NCBI GenBank assembly: GCA_037962975.1
Contig: CM075675.1
Span: forward strand, 31,002,501-31,066,500
DNA: 64,000 bases
Source of the DNA: Clitoria ternatea
Lineage: Eukaryota; Streptophyta; Magnoliopsida; Fabales; Fabaceae
Direction: 5' to 3'
Shown here: positions 23,601-33,487 of the stretch, one piece after another
Layout: the number at the start of each line of letters is the position of its first letter
How positions within the stretch are numbered: the stretch's first letter is position 1
Notes under the pieces: generated by a model
The model's database searches: none
The model's input: only the letters and a program-made list of their open reading frames with translations
Told to the model about the DNA's origin: nothing
Translations under genes and position numbers: made by a program

Positions 23601-26108
23601 CATATTGACGACCTGCGCCAAGTATTCACCCGTTTGAGACAATTTAACATGAGGCTGAACCCAATGAAGTGCACATTTGCTGTCCCTGCTGGGAAGTTTT
23701 TGGGTTTCATGTTAACTCAACGTGGTATAGAAGCCAATCCAGGGAAGTGCCAAACGATTCTAGACATGCAAAGTCCTAAGAATCTCAAAGAAGTCCAATC
23801 CCTGAATGGCAAGGTAGCAGCTTTGGCACGATTCATGCCGAAAATGGCTCACAGGTCGCTCCCTCTGTACAAAATACTGAAAAAGTCCAAGAAATTCGAG
23901 TGGGGACAGGAACAAGAAAAAGCTTTCCAAGAGCTTAAGGAGGTGTTGTCCAAACCTCCCATTCTCACAAAGCCTGACCCCGAAGACACACTCATTCTGT
24001 ACTTGGCTATTTCAGATGAAGCTTTGGGCGTTGCCTTGATAAAAGAAACTCCTGATGGACAAAGACCGGTCTATTTCACTAGCAAGACCTTGCAAGGTGC
24101 TGAAATCCGGTATCAAAAAATTGAAAAGGCCGCCCTCGCTGTTGTTTGGGCCTCACGACGGTTGCGTCCGTACTTTCACGCCCATCCAATCATAGTGAGA
24201 ACGGATTTGCCACTCCGTTCTGTCTTAATCAAGCCCGATCTTGCTGGGAGGATGATCAAATGGTCTATTGAACTCTCTGAGTTTGATATATCCTACGAAC
24301 CCCGCAGCGCTATTAAAGCTCAAGTCCTGGCTGACTTTATTGTGGAAATGACAGGGACTGATCCAGACTACCCTCGAGTCCATTGGACCATTTACGTTGA
24401 TGGTTCATCAAACCAAAGAGGCTCTGGAGCAGGTGTAGTTCTCGAAAGTGACGATGGAGTACACCTGGAAATCTCCCTCCGTTTCAATTTCAAAACCTCT
24501 AACAACCAAGCTGAGTACGAAGCTTGCTTAGCCGGGCTAAGAGCTGCAATTGATATCGGAGCTTCTGAGGCGACACTCTGTAGCGATTCACAGCTGGTGA
24601 TTTCGCAGATCTTAGGAGATTATCAAGCTCGCGAACCTCAACTCCAATTATACTTGAACTGTGTCAAGGAGTTGACTGAGAAATTCTCAAAAGTGGAGTT
24701 CAAGCATGTTCCACGTGAAGAGAATACGAGAGCGGATATACTCTCCAGGTTAGCAAGCACTAAACGACCGGGTAGCACCACTACTCTGGTTCAAAGCACG
24801 CTAACGTCACCCAGCATCCCTCTTTTCCCTTCTCTAAACGCCATAATGACTGACTCCCTTTACGGAGATACATGGATGGCTCCTTACATCCGTTATTTGG
24901 CTGATGGACAGCTACCCACAGATGAGAAGGAAAAGACGAGGTTAAGGAGAGAATTACCGTATTTCACTATGATTGATGGTAATCTCTACAGAAGGGCACT
25001 CTCTGTGCCCTATTTAATTTGTCTCAAAGAGGATGAGGTGCAAGGTGCATTGGAGGAAGTGCATGGAGGACAAAGTGGACACCATGCCGGAGGAAGAAGC
25101 TTAATGCGAAAAATCCTCAGAGCCGGATACTGGTGGCCCACAATGAAGCAAGACTCCATTGACTTCGTCAAAAAATGCGACGCTTGCCAAAAATTCTCTA
25201 ACCTACACCACACACCGGCGGAAGAACTCTTCACATCCGCTGTTCCATGGCCTTTCTATCAATGGGGATTGGATATTCTGGGCCCCTTTCCAACTGCTCC
25301 TGGGGGCATCAAATATCTCATTGTAGGGGTCGATTATTTCACTAAGTGGATAGAAGCAGAGCCGGTGGTGCATATTACTTCAGCCCGAACTCGCCGTTTC
25401 ATGTATGAAAACATCATAACACGGTTCGGGGTCCCAGCACGGATTGTCACAGACAATGGCACCCAGTTCACGGATAGAAAATTCACAGATTTGCTTGAAG
25501 GGTTAGGAATAACCCAAATATTCTCATCCGTCGAACATCCCCAAACTAACGGTCAAGCTGAAGTGGCCAACAGGGAGGTGCTTAAGGGATTAAAGAAACG
25601 CCTTGGCGAAGCCAAGGGCGGATGGACAGACCAGCTGTGTCATGTCCTATGGGCATATCGGACAACGCCTCATTCATCCACCAATGAATCCCCATATCGC
25701 CTAACATACGGGGTCGAGGCAATGATACCTGTGGAACTGCAAATTGCTTCCACCAGGGTTAAGTACTTCTCTGAAGAAACCAACAATGCTAACTTGGCAT
25801 CCGAAATGGATGTCATACAAGAACTCAGAGAAGACGCTTTCATCAGAGATCAAGCCATCAAAGCCAAAGTTGCTCTCCGATACAACAAACGAGTCCAATC
25901 AAGGACTTTCAACGTTGGAGATTTGGTTTTGAGGAAAGCAAGTATAGGGAACAAATTAGCCCATCAAGGCAAACTAGCCCCAAACTGGGAAGGCCCATAC
26001 AGAGTATCCGAGGTCACTGGCAAAGGCTCTTATCGCCTTGAAAACCTTGATGGCACTCCAATCCGAAACAAATGGAACACCCAAAACTTGCGCATCTACT
26101 ATAGCTAG
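20637..26108 (+). CDS. Gag-pol polyprotein, Tat-lineage Ty3/gypsy (1823 aa)
   Basis: One uninterrupted frame from an ATG in a good context (CCACCATGG), 66 bp after the LTR. Gag: LGWFKGLPSGSI near residue 196 and a CX2HX4HX4C finger (CDFHEQNGHSTDEC) near 405. Protease: VDQGSSCD near 580, a D-x-G-S-S variant of the usual D-T/S-G. Reverse transcriptase about 850-1010, with YIDDII near 973. The first RNase H (about 1118-1200) has lost the usual TDAS aspartate (LYLAISDEALG). A second, archaeal-type RNase H follows (about 1249-1376) with YVDGSS, NNQAEYEA, CSDSQL and ENTRADILSRL, the hallmark of the Tat lineage. Integrase: HH...CDACQ zinc domain (about 1475-1520), core aspartates in GLDILGPF and TDNGTQF, glutamate in GQAEVANRE, and a C-terminal GPY motif. 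All catalytic residues needed for copying and integration appear present, so it looks autonomous. Confidence 0.96.
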   Translation: MEGEAQDYMENQAEGRTNPNAYRKLNLDSHGGNSKKIVTVSDPDPRDELIKQLQRELAELRREKRQSEDKESSRTRNTPHTTDGEKSTTLQYSKIPTFEEGEQIRDSEDAASRRKRDSITAPPLSYNLKVPFSRRLMGISIPKHLQTTQPLSIGKYNGETDPTKHLDAYVFEAMYLGADEDVMCRMFPRTLSEEALGWFKGLPSGSIDSWTEMAAAFETHFVISRDVPKTSHTLAQIKQGETEGLKDFLKRFYKEAALVPNLTESIKLHIVIEALQPGSAFALSLAKSPPTTFEEFRKKASKYVSIEMHLEAMAAKKKPPTPSPQTQKGKEKTRSERMERPFTNPKVDNRPPRPRERHVNSFSHYAQLSARPSQILREVGWPVFSTYGIRRPAPMKRPGNSRKYCDFHEQNGHSTDECQALKNAVETLIREGKLKQYLFKEKSFDRAERNEKRERDPDDGDDNNPSPVRKFTAAEKQKGVMTDNAAQKDSMPQQQRQGRREVIDMIAGGFAGGGASITARKNHHRMILSVQGKVKDNRPYRGGIEAPIISFSDEDFGPTVPGGDDAVVITAVIANKDVRRILVDQGSSCDVIFYNCFERMGFKDSDLQPYTQELTAFNGAKQLTRGYLDTLISFEGEPGARTVRSRVLVIDVKSPFNGIIGRPTLNAMEAVVSTPHLLIKFIDKDNAVSSIRGDQEMARYCYNLSLNMTKLDASNKKRKLNDAGTSAGSVSLVDLDPRADLNIDPFNPSKPTPDGSSRDIVLGDSPEKITHINDKLDAEIEQRLLALLQEFKDLFAWTAADMPGIDPEFCCHKLSVYPETKPVAQKKRRLGPEKQKAACQQTEELLKAGFIREIRYSSWFSNVVMVPKSNGKWRMCIDYVDLNRCCPKDPYPLPNIDRMVDDFSGYQYLSFMDAYSGYNQIPMCEEDQEKTAFINDRGVFCYTVMPFGLKNAGATYQRMINKVFEGMHTKLVEVYIDDIIAKTPVGGDHIDDLRQVFTRLRQFNMRLNPMKCTFAVPAGKFLGFMLTQRGIEANPGKCQTILDMQSPKNLKEVQSLNGKVAALARFMPKMAHRSLPLYKILKKSKKFEWGQEQEKAFQELKEVLSKPPILTKPDPEDTLILYLAISDEALGVALIKETPDGQRPVYFTSKTLQGAEIRYQKIEKAALAVVWASRRLRPYFHAHPIIVRTDLPLRSVLIKPDLAGRMIKWSIELSEFDISYEPRSAIKAQVLADFIVEMTGTDPDYPRVHWTIYVDGSSNQRGSGAGVVLESDDGVHLEISLRFNFKTSNNQAEYEACLAGLRAAIDIGASEATLCSDSQLVISQILGDYQAREPQLQLYLNCVKELTEKFSKVEFKHVPREENTRADILSRLASTKRPGSTTTLVQSTLTSPSIPLFPSLNAIMTDSLYGDTWMAPYIRYLADGQLPTDEKEKTRLRRELPYFTMIDGNLYRRALSVPYLICLKEDEVQGALEEVHGGQSGHHAGGRSLMRKILRAGYWWPTMKQDSIDFVKKCDACQKFSNLHHTPAEELFTSAVPWPFYQWGLDILGPFPTAPGGIKYLIVGVDYFTKWIEAEPVVHITSARTRRFMYENIITRFGVPARIVTDNGTQFTDRKFTDLLEGLGITQIFSSVEHPQTNGQAEVANREVLKGLKKRLGEAKGGWTDQLCHVLWAYRTTPHSSTNESPYRLTYGVEAMIPVELQIASTRVKYFSEETNNANLASEMDVIQELREDAFIRDQAIKAKVALRYNKRVQSRTFNVGDLVLRKASIGNKLAHQGKLAPNWEGPYRVSEVTGKGSYRLENLDGTPIRNKWNTQNLRIYYS

Positions 26109-27694
26109 CTGTTTCTACACTCTCCTATCCTTATTTTGGATTGAATACTAGAGAATTTATTTTCACAGCTACGCTCTCCTTGTAATTCTTATTTTTGATT
26201 TAATAAGAATCTCTCATAACGATTTAACTCTTTCGAGTTTTTCTTATGCTGTGATTTTCAGTTTATCCGGTGTACAAAAACATACTCAGGACGGATGATC
26301 TCAATTACCCATTCTGTAATTGACGATGTAACTCCTCGAGTGTGTAAATATTGAAGGCCCAGATTGTAGGATTAAACCGAACTCTGGGTACGGTTAGTAA
26401 GTTTGGCTGAACACCGGTGAAGGCTCAGATTGTAGGATTAAACCGAACTCTGAGTACGACTAGTAGGATAAACCGAACGTCGGTGAAGACCTGAGTTGTA
26501 GGATTAAACCGAACCTCAGGACATGGGTTGTAGGGCTGGTCCTTCTTCAAGGCCACAAACCGAACCCCATTCGAAGACTACATGGGTTGTAGGGCTGGTC
26601 CTTCATTAAGGCCACAAACCGAACCCCATTCGAAAACTACATGGGTTGTAGGGCTGGTCCTTTCTCAAGGCCACAAACCGAACCCCATTCGAAGACTACA
26701 TGGGTTGTAGGGCTGGTTCTTCTTCAAGGCCACAAACCGAACCCCATGCGAAGGCTTGGGCGCAGTAAGCTGGTTTTTCTTCTAAGACCACGCTGAACCC
26801 CAAGTGACGGGCGCAGTAGGTTCAGGATTAGCCCTGATCTGAACCCCGTATCGAAGGCTCGGATTGTAGGATTAAACCGAACTCTGAGTACGACTAGTAG
26901 GATTAACCGAACGTCGGTGAAGCATTGTCATTGGATAAAACCAAAGACCAATTGAAGAACGGCTGGTAGGATTAAACCGAACGCCAAATATTACATGGAC
27001 AGTAGGATCAAACCGAACTCCAAACACAACAAGTAAGTTATACTGAACTCCAAATTAATACTCTCATGAAGTTCTTTATTTGGAAGTTTTATAGCTTATA
27101 GTTCTGAGTTATCAATTCTTCAATTGAGACCTGACTCGTAAACTCCGACACAAACAATTCACTCGGGTACGCCACAATCTAAGGCATATTCACCTGAAAT
27201 CTCTCAGTCGAAAATATTTGAGGAGGAATGTCTATTTTAAATCCTCACTCTTAAAAACTCTCACGAGAAAATTTTACTCAGAGTTTATTCAAAGTGATAA
27301 TCACCCCATGATACTGGGGGACAACATCAACGGTTTAACGAATATCTTGAGGAATGAACTCTCGTCTAAACGATCTCACAATCATTCCCCTTAAGCCGTC
27401 CTTGTGGCGATGATGTGTTCCCTCATCAGCGGTGATCTTATTATGAAATTCATTTCGCATGTATATGTCCGGTATGGAGATTTTGTTTTACAATCCGATC
27501 TTCATTACTTAAATCCGGAATAATACAATACACATGCAATCCCTCTATTAAAGTTGTTTTTCACTAAACAAGAATGGAGGTAAAAAACTCTTTTATTGAT
27601 TCAATAAGAATTACAATTCGTGTAATAATCCGGAGCTGATCCCGGAACACAGCGAATTCAAATCGATAAAACGAAAAAGAAAACAAGAAAGGCG
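26109..27694. repeat. Tandem-repeat region downstream of integrase
   Basis: Non-coding. A hairpin-type repeat (GGACGGATGATCTCAAT...GATGTAACTCCT) stands at about 26290. Then come units built on TTGTAGGATTAAACCGAACTC, four copies of a 59-bp unit starting at 26521, 26580, 26639 and 26698 (ACATGGGTTGTAGGGCTGG), and further single TAGGATTAAACCGAAC units to about 27060. The rest to 27694 is the 3' flank of antisense copy 1. Amplified tandem repeats at this place are known from Retand-type elements. Confidence 0.85.
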
Positions 27695-28971
27695 CTACTC
27701 TTTCTGGCTTGAGTCTCCCTCCTTCCCTTCGCCTTTGTCTCCGGTCTTGCCTCCTTCAGTGCGAGAGCTCGATCCTGTACTTATGGGTTTCAGGAGGGAA
27801 GGTCTCATTGATTGACCTTTAGGTAAAGGAGCAAACTTATAAGGAGTTCTAGGCGGACTCTCTTGACGATTGTCAACGATGGCCACCAGTTTCCCTTGGT
27901 GAAACTCATAGAACGGATCAATACCGTTCAAATTAAGTGACACCTTGGGATTCCGGTATAACACCTGACGAATTGCCAACCCGAAAGCCTCCTTGACTGC
28001 CTGGTCACACATGTTTACAGCATCGTCCAGGTCTGCTTTCAGGGTCTTGACTTCGCCATTCGAATCCGCCAGCTTTGATAGCAGCTCCTTTTCCCTACGT
28101 GACCAATCATCCGCTCCTTGGGAATAGACGACCTTAGCCTCCTTCAACCCCTCTTCCAGCTTTGAAGAGCGTTCCTTCTCCACACAAAAAGTGGCATGGA
28201 GGTCAGCATTGATTTTCTTCTGATCAGAAACTTGACCCTCCAGCTCCTTGGCAAGCTTCTTCAACTTGGCAATTTCTTCATCCTTCTTCTGAGTTTCTTC
28301 TTTGGAAGTTTTTAATTTTCCTTCTAATTGGAGGATGATTGCCTTGTCCTTGCCAACCACCGAGGTGAGCCTCTCATTTTCTTCTGTGAGCTCGCGAACC
28401 GACTTGAGGAGCTCGGATAAATCAGCCAAGTGCTTCTGTCCGTCGTCGCAAGCTCTGATCAGTTCTTCATTCTTTAACGAGGGCTTCACCTTGGGTGAGG
28501 ATTCAGGAACGCCCTCTGGAACAGAGCCCTCGTACACCGGATGTTGAACAAGACCGGAATTACCTTCAAGAGAGCAGGGGGCTTTGGGCGCGAAGTAAGT
28601 CGTTATTGGCTTCGCCCCACAAGTGATTACACTACCGGGGGTATCCGGAGTGAGTTCTTCCGCTCTCTTCTCTTTAGAGGGCACAAGCTCAGCAGCCCCT
28701 CTTGAAGTTTTTGGTTTTTTGGGCGAGGATTGACGGTCTGAGGCCTTCGAAGGATCACGCTTGGTCCTCTTCTTTTTCTCGACCACCTTCTCAGGTCCGC
28801 CCTCGACCAGAGGAATATCGTCACCAGCAGATGAAGTTAATATTATCGTCTCAGCAGTAGCCTTCTTCGAGTTCCGCTTTGCCTGAATGTCATTTTCAGC
28901 CGCAACGGAAGTCTCTCCGGCCTTGAGACCTTTTAGTCTATTCATCTCTGGTGACTCGCCCTGAATTTCAC
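27695..28971 (-). CDS. Antisense gene copy 1, exon 2: coiled-coil protein half
   Basis: After the acceptor TTGTGCAG the frame begins EIQGESPEMNRLKGLKAG and stays open for about 424 codons. It is highly charged, with a basic KKKRTKRDPSK stretch (possible nuclear signal), then long heptad-like runs such as LEGKLKTSKEETQKKDEEIA, and a conserved end block FGLAIRQVLYRNPK...IDPFYEFHQGKLVAIVDNR, followed by a Lys/Glu/Gly tail. The same blocks occur at 32084-33399 and 8377-9785. An ATG-started version (29035, MRYYVICLENF) would begin inside the intron and is less likely. Function unknown; in other copies it is the C-terminal half of one spliced protein. Confidence 0.7.
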
Positions 28972-29009
28972 CTGCACAATCAAAAGACATAATCAGAGAC
29001 GTAAAATTT

Positions 29010-30218
29010 TCAAGGCAAATGACATAATAACGCATGAAGAATGGCAGGGAAATTATGTAAATACTCCTCGCGAGTAGACTTTGGTCCTAACAAACGCCTG
29101 CAGGAGAAAAATTGGTGTGAGGCTGTGTAGGACTGCAGAGCCGAAAGAACTGAGATCGAAGTTGGGCTCAGTTCGTCCTCCTCGGTATAGTACGCTTGGG
29201 AGGTCAATAAAAAATGTTCGTGCGTCCAAGTCAGTGGGAACCTCAGAATCCCATCTTCGGTTAACCAAAAAATTGATTCACTCGGATGGACGCTAATCCT
29301 TGTGAAATAGGACTTGAATGAACGCCCATCAACTTTGGCGGAGTCAGTATACGCCTCGAAGTTGATGATCTTGGAGATAGTCCGGAGGGATATCAGGCTC
29401 ACTCCCCCTTTCTCCTTATTCGCACGACGGACCACTTGAGTGAAGTAGAAAAGCATGGCCACCGTCGGTTTAAAGTTGAAGTGCTCCCCAAGCACTTCAA
29501 GAGAGCGGACCAATCCCCATCCGTTAGGGTGAAGTTGCGAGGGGGCGCAGTCCAAGAATCTCAGGACTCCCATCTCAAACTTCGTCAAGGGGAAACGCAC
29601 ACCCAAGTTCAGAAATAGAAAATCATACATGAATAAGGACCTCTCGTCCGGTGTGTGGCATATCCGTACTGATGGAAGGGGAGCAAATACTTTAAAACAC
29701 CATTTGTATTTATCCTTCTTCCATACGGTAAACCGCGGCTCCAGCTCCCCTTCATCCTCCCGAGCGTGGACGGACTGTGTCTCACGAAATTCCTCAGCCA
29801 CCCAGCTGAATGGGCGTTTCTGTTGGAATTTCACCCAGTCTATCCGGTGTGCAACCACATTGCAGAGGCCGGACTGGGTCTTCAAGATATATTTCTCGGA
29901 AGAAGACCCCCCTTCAGACGATTTCCTCCCGGTGGCTTTCTTTGTCACCATTGTAAAAGCTTTTACACTGCGGTAAAAATCCACATCGTCAGATACATAC
30001 AGGTCACCGCTCTCAGCACTCTCACTAGAGGAGGATTCTGAAGAGGGTATAATCGCCCTTCGCCTCTGATACGGCGACGCCTCCCTCTCTGAGCTTAGTG
30101 GCTTCGATTGAAAGACCACTGGAATCCTCCCACCACGAACTGTGGGGTTTTGATTGAAGGCCCTTCCTCCTCTTCCTCTAGGGCTGATACCACTAAAACT
30201 AACGCCTTTCCTAGACAT
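29010..30218 (-). CDS. Antisense gene copy 1, exon 1: Transposase_28-like domain
   Basis: The frame from ATG 30218 (MSRKGVSFSG) reads 402 aa to a stop at 29010. It has an Arg/Gly-rich N terminus (GISPRGRGGRA), the Ser/Glu-rich SESSSSESAESGDLY tract, QSGLCNVVAHRIDWVKFQ, and a long conserved block with LGVRFPLTKFEMGVL and CAPSQLHPNGWGLVRSLEVL that resembles Pfam Transposase_28, found mostly in plant gypsy accessory proteins; its function is unknown. By comparison with copy 2, exon 1 should end at 29057 in phase 1 and splice over 85 bp to 28971. Here the donor reads C|ATAATT instead of C|GT, so splicing is probably lost and translation ends 15 codons into the intron. An upstream in-frame TTG extension was not used as the start. 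Confidence 0.75.
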   Translation of the reverse strand: MSRKGVSFSGISPRGRGGRAFNQNPTVRGGRIPVVFQSKPLSSEREASPYQRRRAIIPSSESSSSESAESGDLYVSDDVDFYRSVKAFTMVTKKATGRKSSEGGSSSEKYILKTQSGLCNVVAHRIDWVKFQQKRPFSWVAEEFRETQSVHAREDEGELEPRFTVWKKDKYKWCFKVFAPLPSVRICHTPDERSLFMYDFLFLNLGVRFPLTKFEMGVLRFLDCAPSQLHPNGWGLVRSLEVLGEHFNFKPTVAMLFYFTQVVRRANKEKGGVSLISLRTISKIINFEAYTDSAKVDGRSFKSYFTRISVHPSESIFWLTEDGILRFPLTWTHEHFLLTSQAYYTEEDELSPTSISVLSALQSYTASHQFFSCRRLLGPKSTREEYLHNFPAILHALLCHLP

Positions 30219-30949
30219 TTTCAGAAATTGAAACAAGACACAAAGTATGGAAAGAAAGTGGTTACCTAAGGATGGATGAGGATAGTGAATTAAGATTCAC
30301 AGAGGCAGACACGATAATCTTCTCGAAACTTTTGCAGAAGTTCGTCAAGAGAATTAGAAGAAATGGTAACTGAGATTGCCAAATATGCCTATATCAGGGC
30401 ACCAAAATTTTTCAAATACCCACTAAACATAACCTGTCGTTTGCCCCCAAACGACTCCCCGTTTAGTGGACCAAAATTGTCGTTTAGTACATCAAGGCGC
30501 GAAAATGCCATCGTTTCATCACAGAGCTTTCTAAATGGGCCTACTAAATCCAAATTTTAGGCCCAACAAGCCCCTACGTGACGGTTATTAAGACATGCGC
30601 ATTTAACGCAATAATGGCGCGCCCACGTGAATTAAGGCATTAAATGTCCAATCATTAGAAACGTGGCCACCATTACTCGAATACCAAGGGTTGCGAAATT
30701 CGATAAACTTCTGATATTCCCATTGTCGAATCCGCCCTTAAAATTTCACCACTACGGAACATGGTTCCCAGAGCGGATATTTACACTTCGGTACAAACCC
30801 GAAATCCAGACGTACTACGATCAATATAGCTCATATGAGCAAGTCAACTGCTTCCTCACATCAGCTAGGGGGCTAGTAGAGGTAAGACTTCGGATTTCGG
30901 ATGGAGCGAAAATTGCCAATTGAATCCGCACTCCCTTGATTGGAAAAAT
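30219..30949 (-). promoter_or_regulatory. Leader and promoter region of antisense copy 1
   Basis: No gene. Read on the minus strand it ends CCATCCTTAG|GTAACC...TTTCTGAAA-ATG, homologous to 11100-11404 of the deleted element. Conserved short blocks such as GTTTCGAGAAGAT suggest a 5' UTR, possibly with a small intron. No convincing TATA box. Confidence 0.35.
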
Positions 30950-31640
30950 TCATCAGGACGGATGATCTCAATCACTTATTCAGTGATCTGACGATGTAAC
31001 TCCTGGTACGAAGAGCTCCACTAATCATTCCAGGACGGATGATCCCAATCACCTATTCAGTGATTCGACGATGTAACTCCTGGTATGAACAATTCTCATC
31101 ATCATTCTGAAAACACTCATTCAATCCGTACTCCTACGATTGAAAAATGTCTCCAGGATGGATTATCTAAATCACTTAATATGTGATATGACGATGTAAC
31201 TCTTGACGATGTGTACTTTCCCAGAACGGATAACCTCAGTCACCCATCATGTGATATGACGATGTAACTCCTAACGCGGTGTACCTGCCCAGGACGGATG
31301 ATCTCAATCACCCATGCTGTGATCTGACGATGTAACTCCTGGCGCCATACACACCCAAAGGACGGATGATCTCAATCACCTAATATGTGACCTGATGATG
31401 TAGTTCCTGGTATCATACACATCCCCAAGACGGATGATCTCAATCACTTATGAAGTGATTTAATGATAAAACACCTGGCATGATCAATACTCAATCATCT
31501 TTATGATGGAAAATTCTGAAAGTCAGTCCGCACTTTCGCTTTCTAGTGGTATTCTCCCAGGACGGATACTCTTTATCACCTATTCTGTGATACAACGACG
31601 TAACTCCTGGCGTAGAAAAAACTCCCATTATCCTCCTTAT
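30950..31640. repeat. Dispersed hairpin repeats between the two antisense genes
   Basis: About eight copies of a 50-60 bp unit: CCAGGACGGATGATCTCAAT, then CAC...GTGAT, then GACGATGTAACTCCTGG, at roughly 30955, 31030, 31150, 31212, 31290, 31358, 31428 and 31557. Each unit is palindromic twice over: CCAGGA pairs with TCCTGG at the ends and ATCAC with GTGAT in the middle. The same unit appears once after integrase (26290) and in tandem in the deleted relative (10260-10560). Confidence 0.8.
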
Positions 31641-32083
31641 GATAAAGGACTCAAACACCACTTCCTTGCAGTTCCCTAAACTTGGAACAATATTATCGTC
31701 TCCTGTAAGAATATTACGGGTTAGAAGCAGTCATCCGTCCTGTTACACTACTTTGCTAAACAGCAGATCGACCCATCTTTCCCCAAAAGAATTAAGGATC
31801 ATGCCCCAGAGACAGGCACCTTCTTCTTAATACGCACTTGGGGACATGTATATATTTATCCGTTCTAAATTTTATTTGTTATTTAATCTTCCGAGGCTAT
31901 TATTTCAATCCGGCCTTAAGATTAATTACACTGAACGGATTAGTAACGATTTATATATATACATGAAACAATGAAGACAAATTTCTTCAACTAAAATTCA
32001 TTCATTGAAATGAAATTACATACAATAGTTCAGAATCCGGAGTTGATCCCGGTACACAACTATACATATAAATGAAAACAAAA
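31641..32083. other. 3' flank of antisense copy 2
   Basis: Non-coding. Homologous on the opposite strand to 9786-10140 of the deleted element, including the GGAGTTGATCCCGG segment near the gene end. Probably the 3' UTR and terminator of the antisense transcript. Confidence 0.4.
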
Positions 32084-33399
32084 CTACTGAGGAGGAATCT
32101 GTTCTTCAGTTTTTTGTGCCTCCTCAGCACCAGGCTCTCGTCCCCCTTCCTTTGGAACCTCCGCAGGAGTCTCACCTCCAGGAGCCTCAGCCCTTTCTTC
32201 AGAAGAGGGAACCTCGGACACAGGAAAGATATAATCCGGTCCCATGGTTTGACCCTCAGGAAGAGGAGGCAAACCATACAGGGACATCGGTGGATCTTCG
32301 TGACGACCATCCACCACTGCGACTAACTTTCCCCCATGGAATTCATAGAACGGATCCATTCCATAAAGGTCAAGTTTCGCAGTGGGGTTGCGGTAGAAAA
32401 CTTGGCGTATAGCTAGGCCGAAGGATTCTTCGACAGCCCGGCTGCATATGTCAACAGCTTCTTCTCTCTCAGCTTTCGCTGTAGCCAATTCTCCCCGCAA
32501 CTTGGACAGCTCCTCACTAGACACCTCGAACTCCGCATTCCTAGCCTTCAGTCCCTCTATCTCAAGAAGGAGCTTCTTCTCCCTTTGAGACCACTCTTCA
32601 GCATCAGCCTTATTTTTATCCTGGCTGCTGCGGAGTTCTTCCTCCTTCTCTGCCACCTTGCCTTCCAAGTTTTTAAGATCGACTTTGAGCTTGAGATTCT
32701 CTGTAGTTACGAGATCCCCAAACTCCTTAGACTTGCTAAGACGATCTTCCATTAACTTCATGGCGGCTTTGTCCTTGTCTGAGGAAAGGTTGAGCTCTTC
32801 TAATTTGTCAGTTAGCTCCTCAACCTTGTCGACGTTCTTAGCCAACTCGCTGACGGAAGATAGCAATCCAGCAAGTTCGGCTAGCTGCCACCTTCCGGCC
32901 TCACACGCTTCTTCAATTTCTTTAACACTAAGCGTAGGCCGGAGTTTGTACATCGGTGGTGGAAGAGAGGCAGGAGTAGAACCTTCGTAGGAGAGGAAGG
33001 GGGTGAGAAACGAGGTCGTAGGGAAGGAGGTCGGATTTGACCCAGAAGCCCCAGCAGCAGTTTCTTTATTAAGACTAGAGGGAGCACCAGCTGCTTCCGA
33101 GGTTTCAACAAGCTTACCCTCCGAAGTTTTGCGCTTTTTGGACGGGCCTCCCACTGAGTCATTCTTGATTTTTCTTCTCCTCTCAGAGACTGGAGGATGA
33201 CCCGTGGATTCATCAGCGGCAGAAGAACCGCCCTCAACCAACGGAACGTCCCCTTCAGCATCCGAGGTCAGTATTATTAACTCAGGACGATCCTTGGTTG
33301 AGGGCCTGGGCTTCACTTCATTCTCACGGGAGACGGATTTACCAGCCGCTTTGAATTTCTTTAATTTATCCATCTCCGGAGTTTGCTGTTCTATTTCAC
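32084..33399 (-). CDS. Antisense gene copy 2, exon 2: coiled-coil protein half
   Basis: From the acceptor CATGTAG the frame reads EIEQQTPEMDKLKKFKAAGK and continues open for 438 codons to the stop at 32084. It contains a PELIILTSDAEGDVPLVEGG block shared with copy 1, a basic KKRKTSEGK stretch, a long coiled-coil-like region (LEGKVAEKEEELRSSQDKNK), the conserved FGLAIRQVFYRNPTAKLDLY...DPFYEFHGGKLVAVVDGRHE block, and an acidic Glu/Gly/Pro tail. It would join exon 1 (34358-33488) across an 88-bp phase-1 intron. Clearly paralogous to 27695-28971 and orthologous to 8377-9785. The protein's role is unknown. Confidence 0.72.
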
Positions 33400-33487
33400 C
33401 TACATGAACAAACACAAGATGTCAGCAACTACAAATATTCTATACATATTTGATAAAGGAGAAAAGATAGAATCAAACGAGAAGTAC

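Noticed and set aside
26521..26756. Regular repeats resembling a CRISPR array
   Set aside because: The units are contiguous 59-mers without unique spacers, in a plant retrotransposon.
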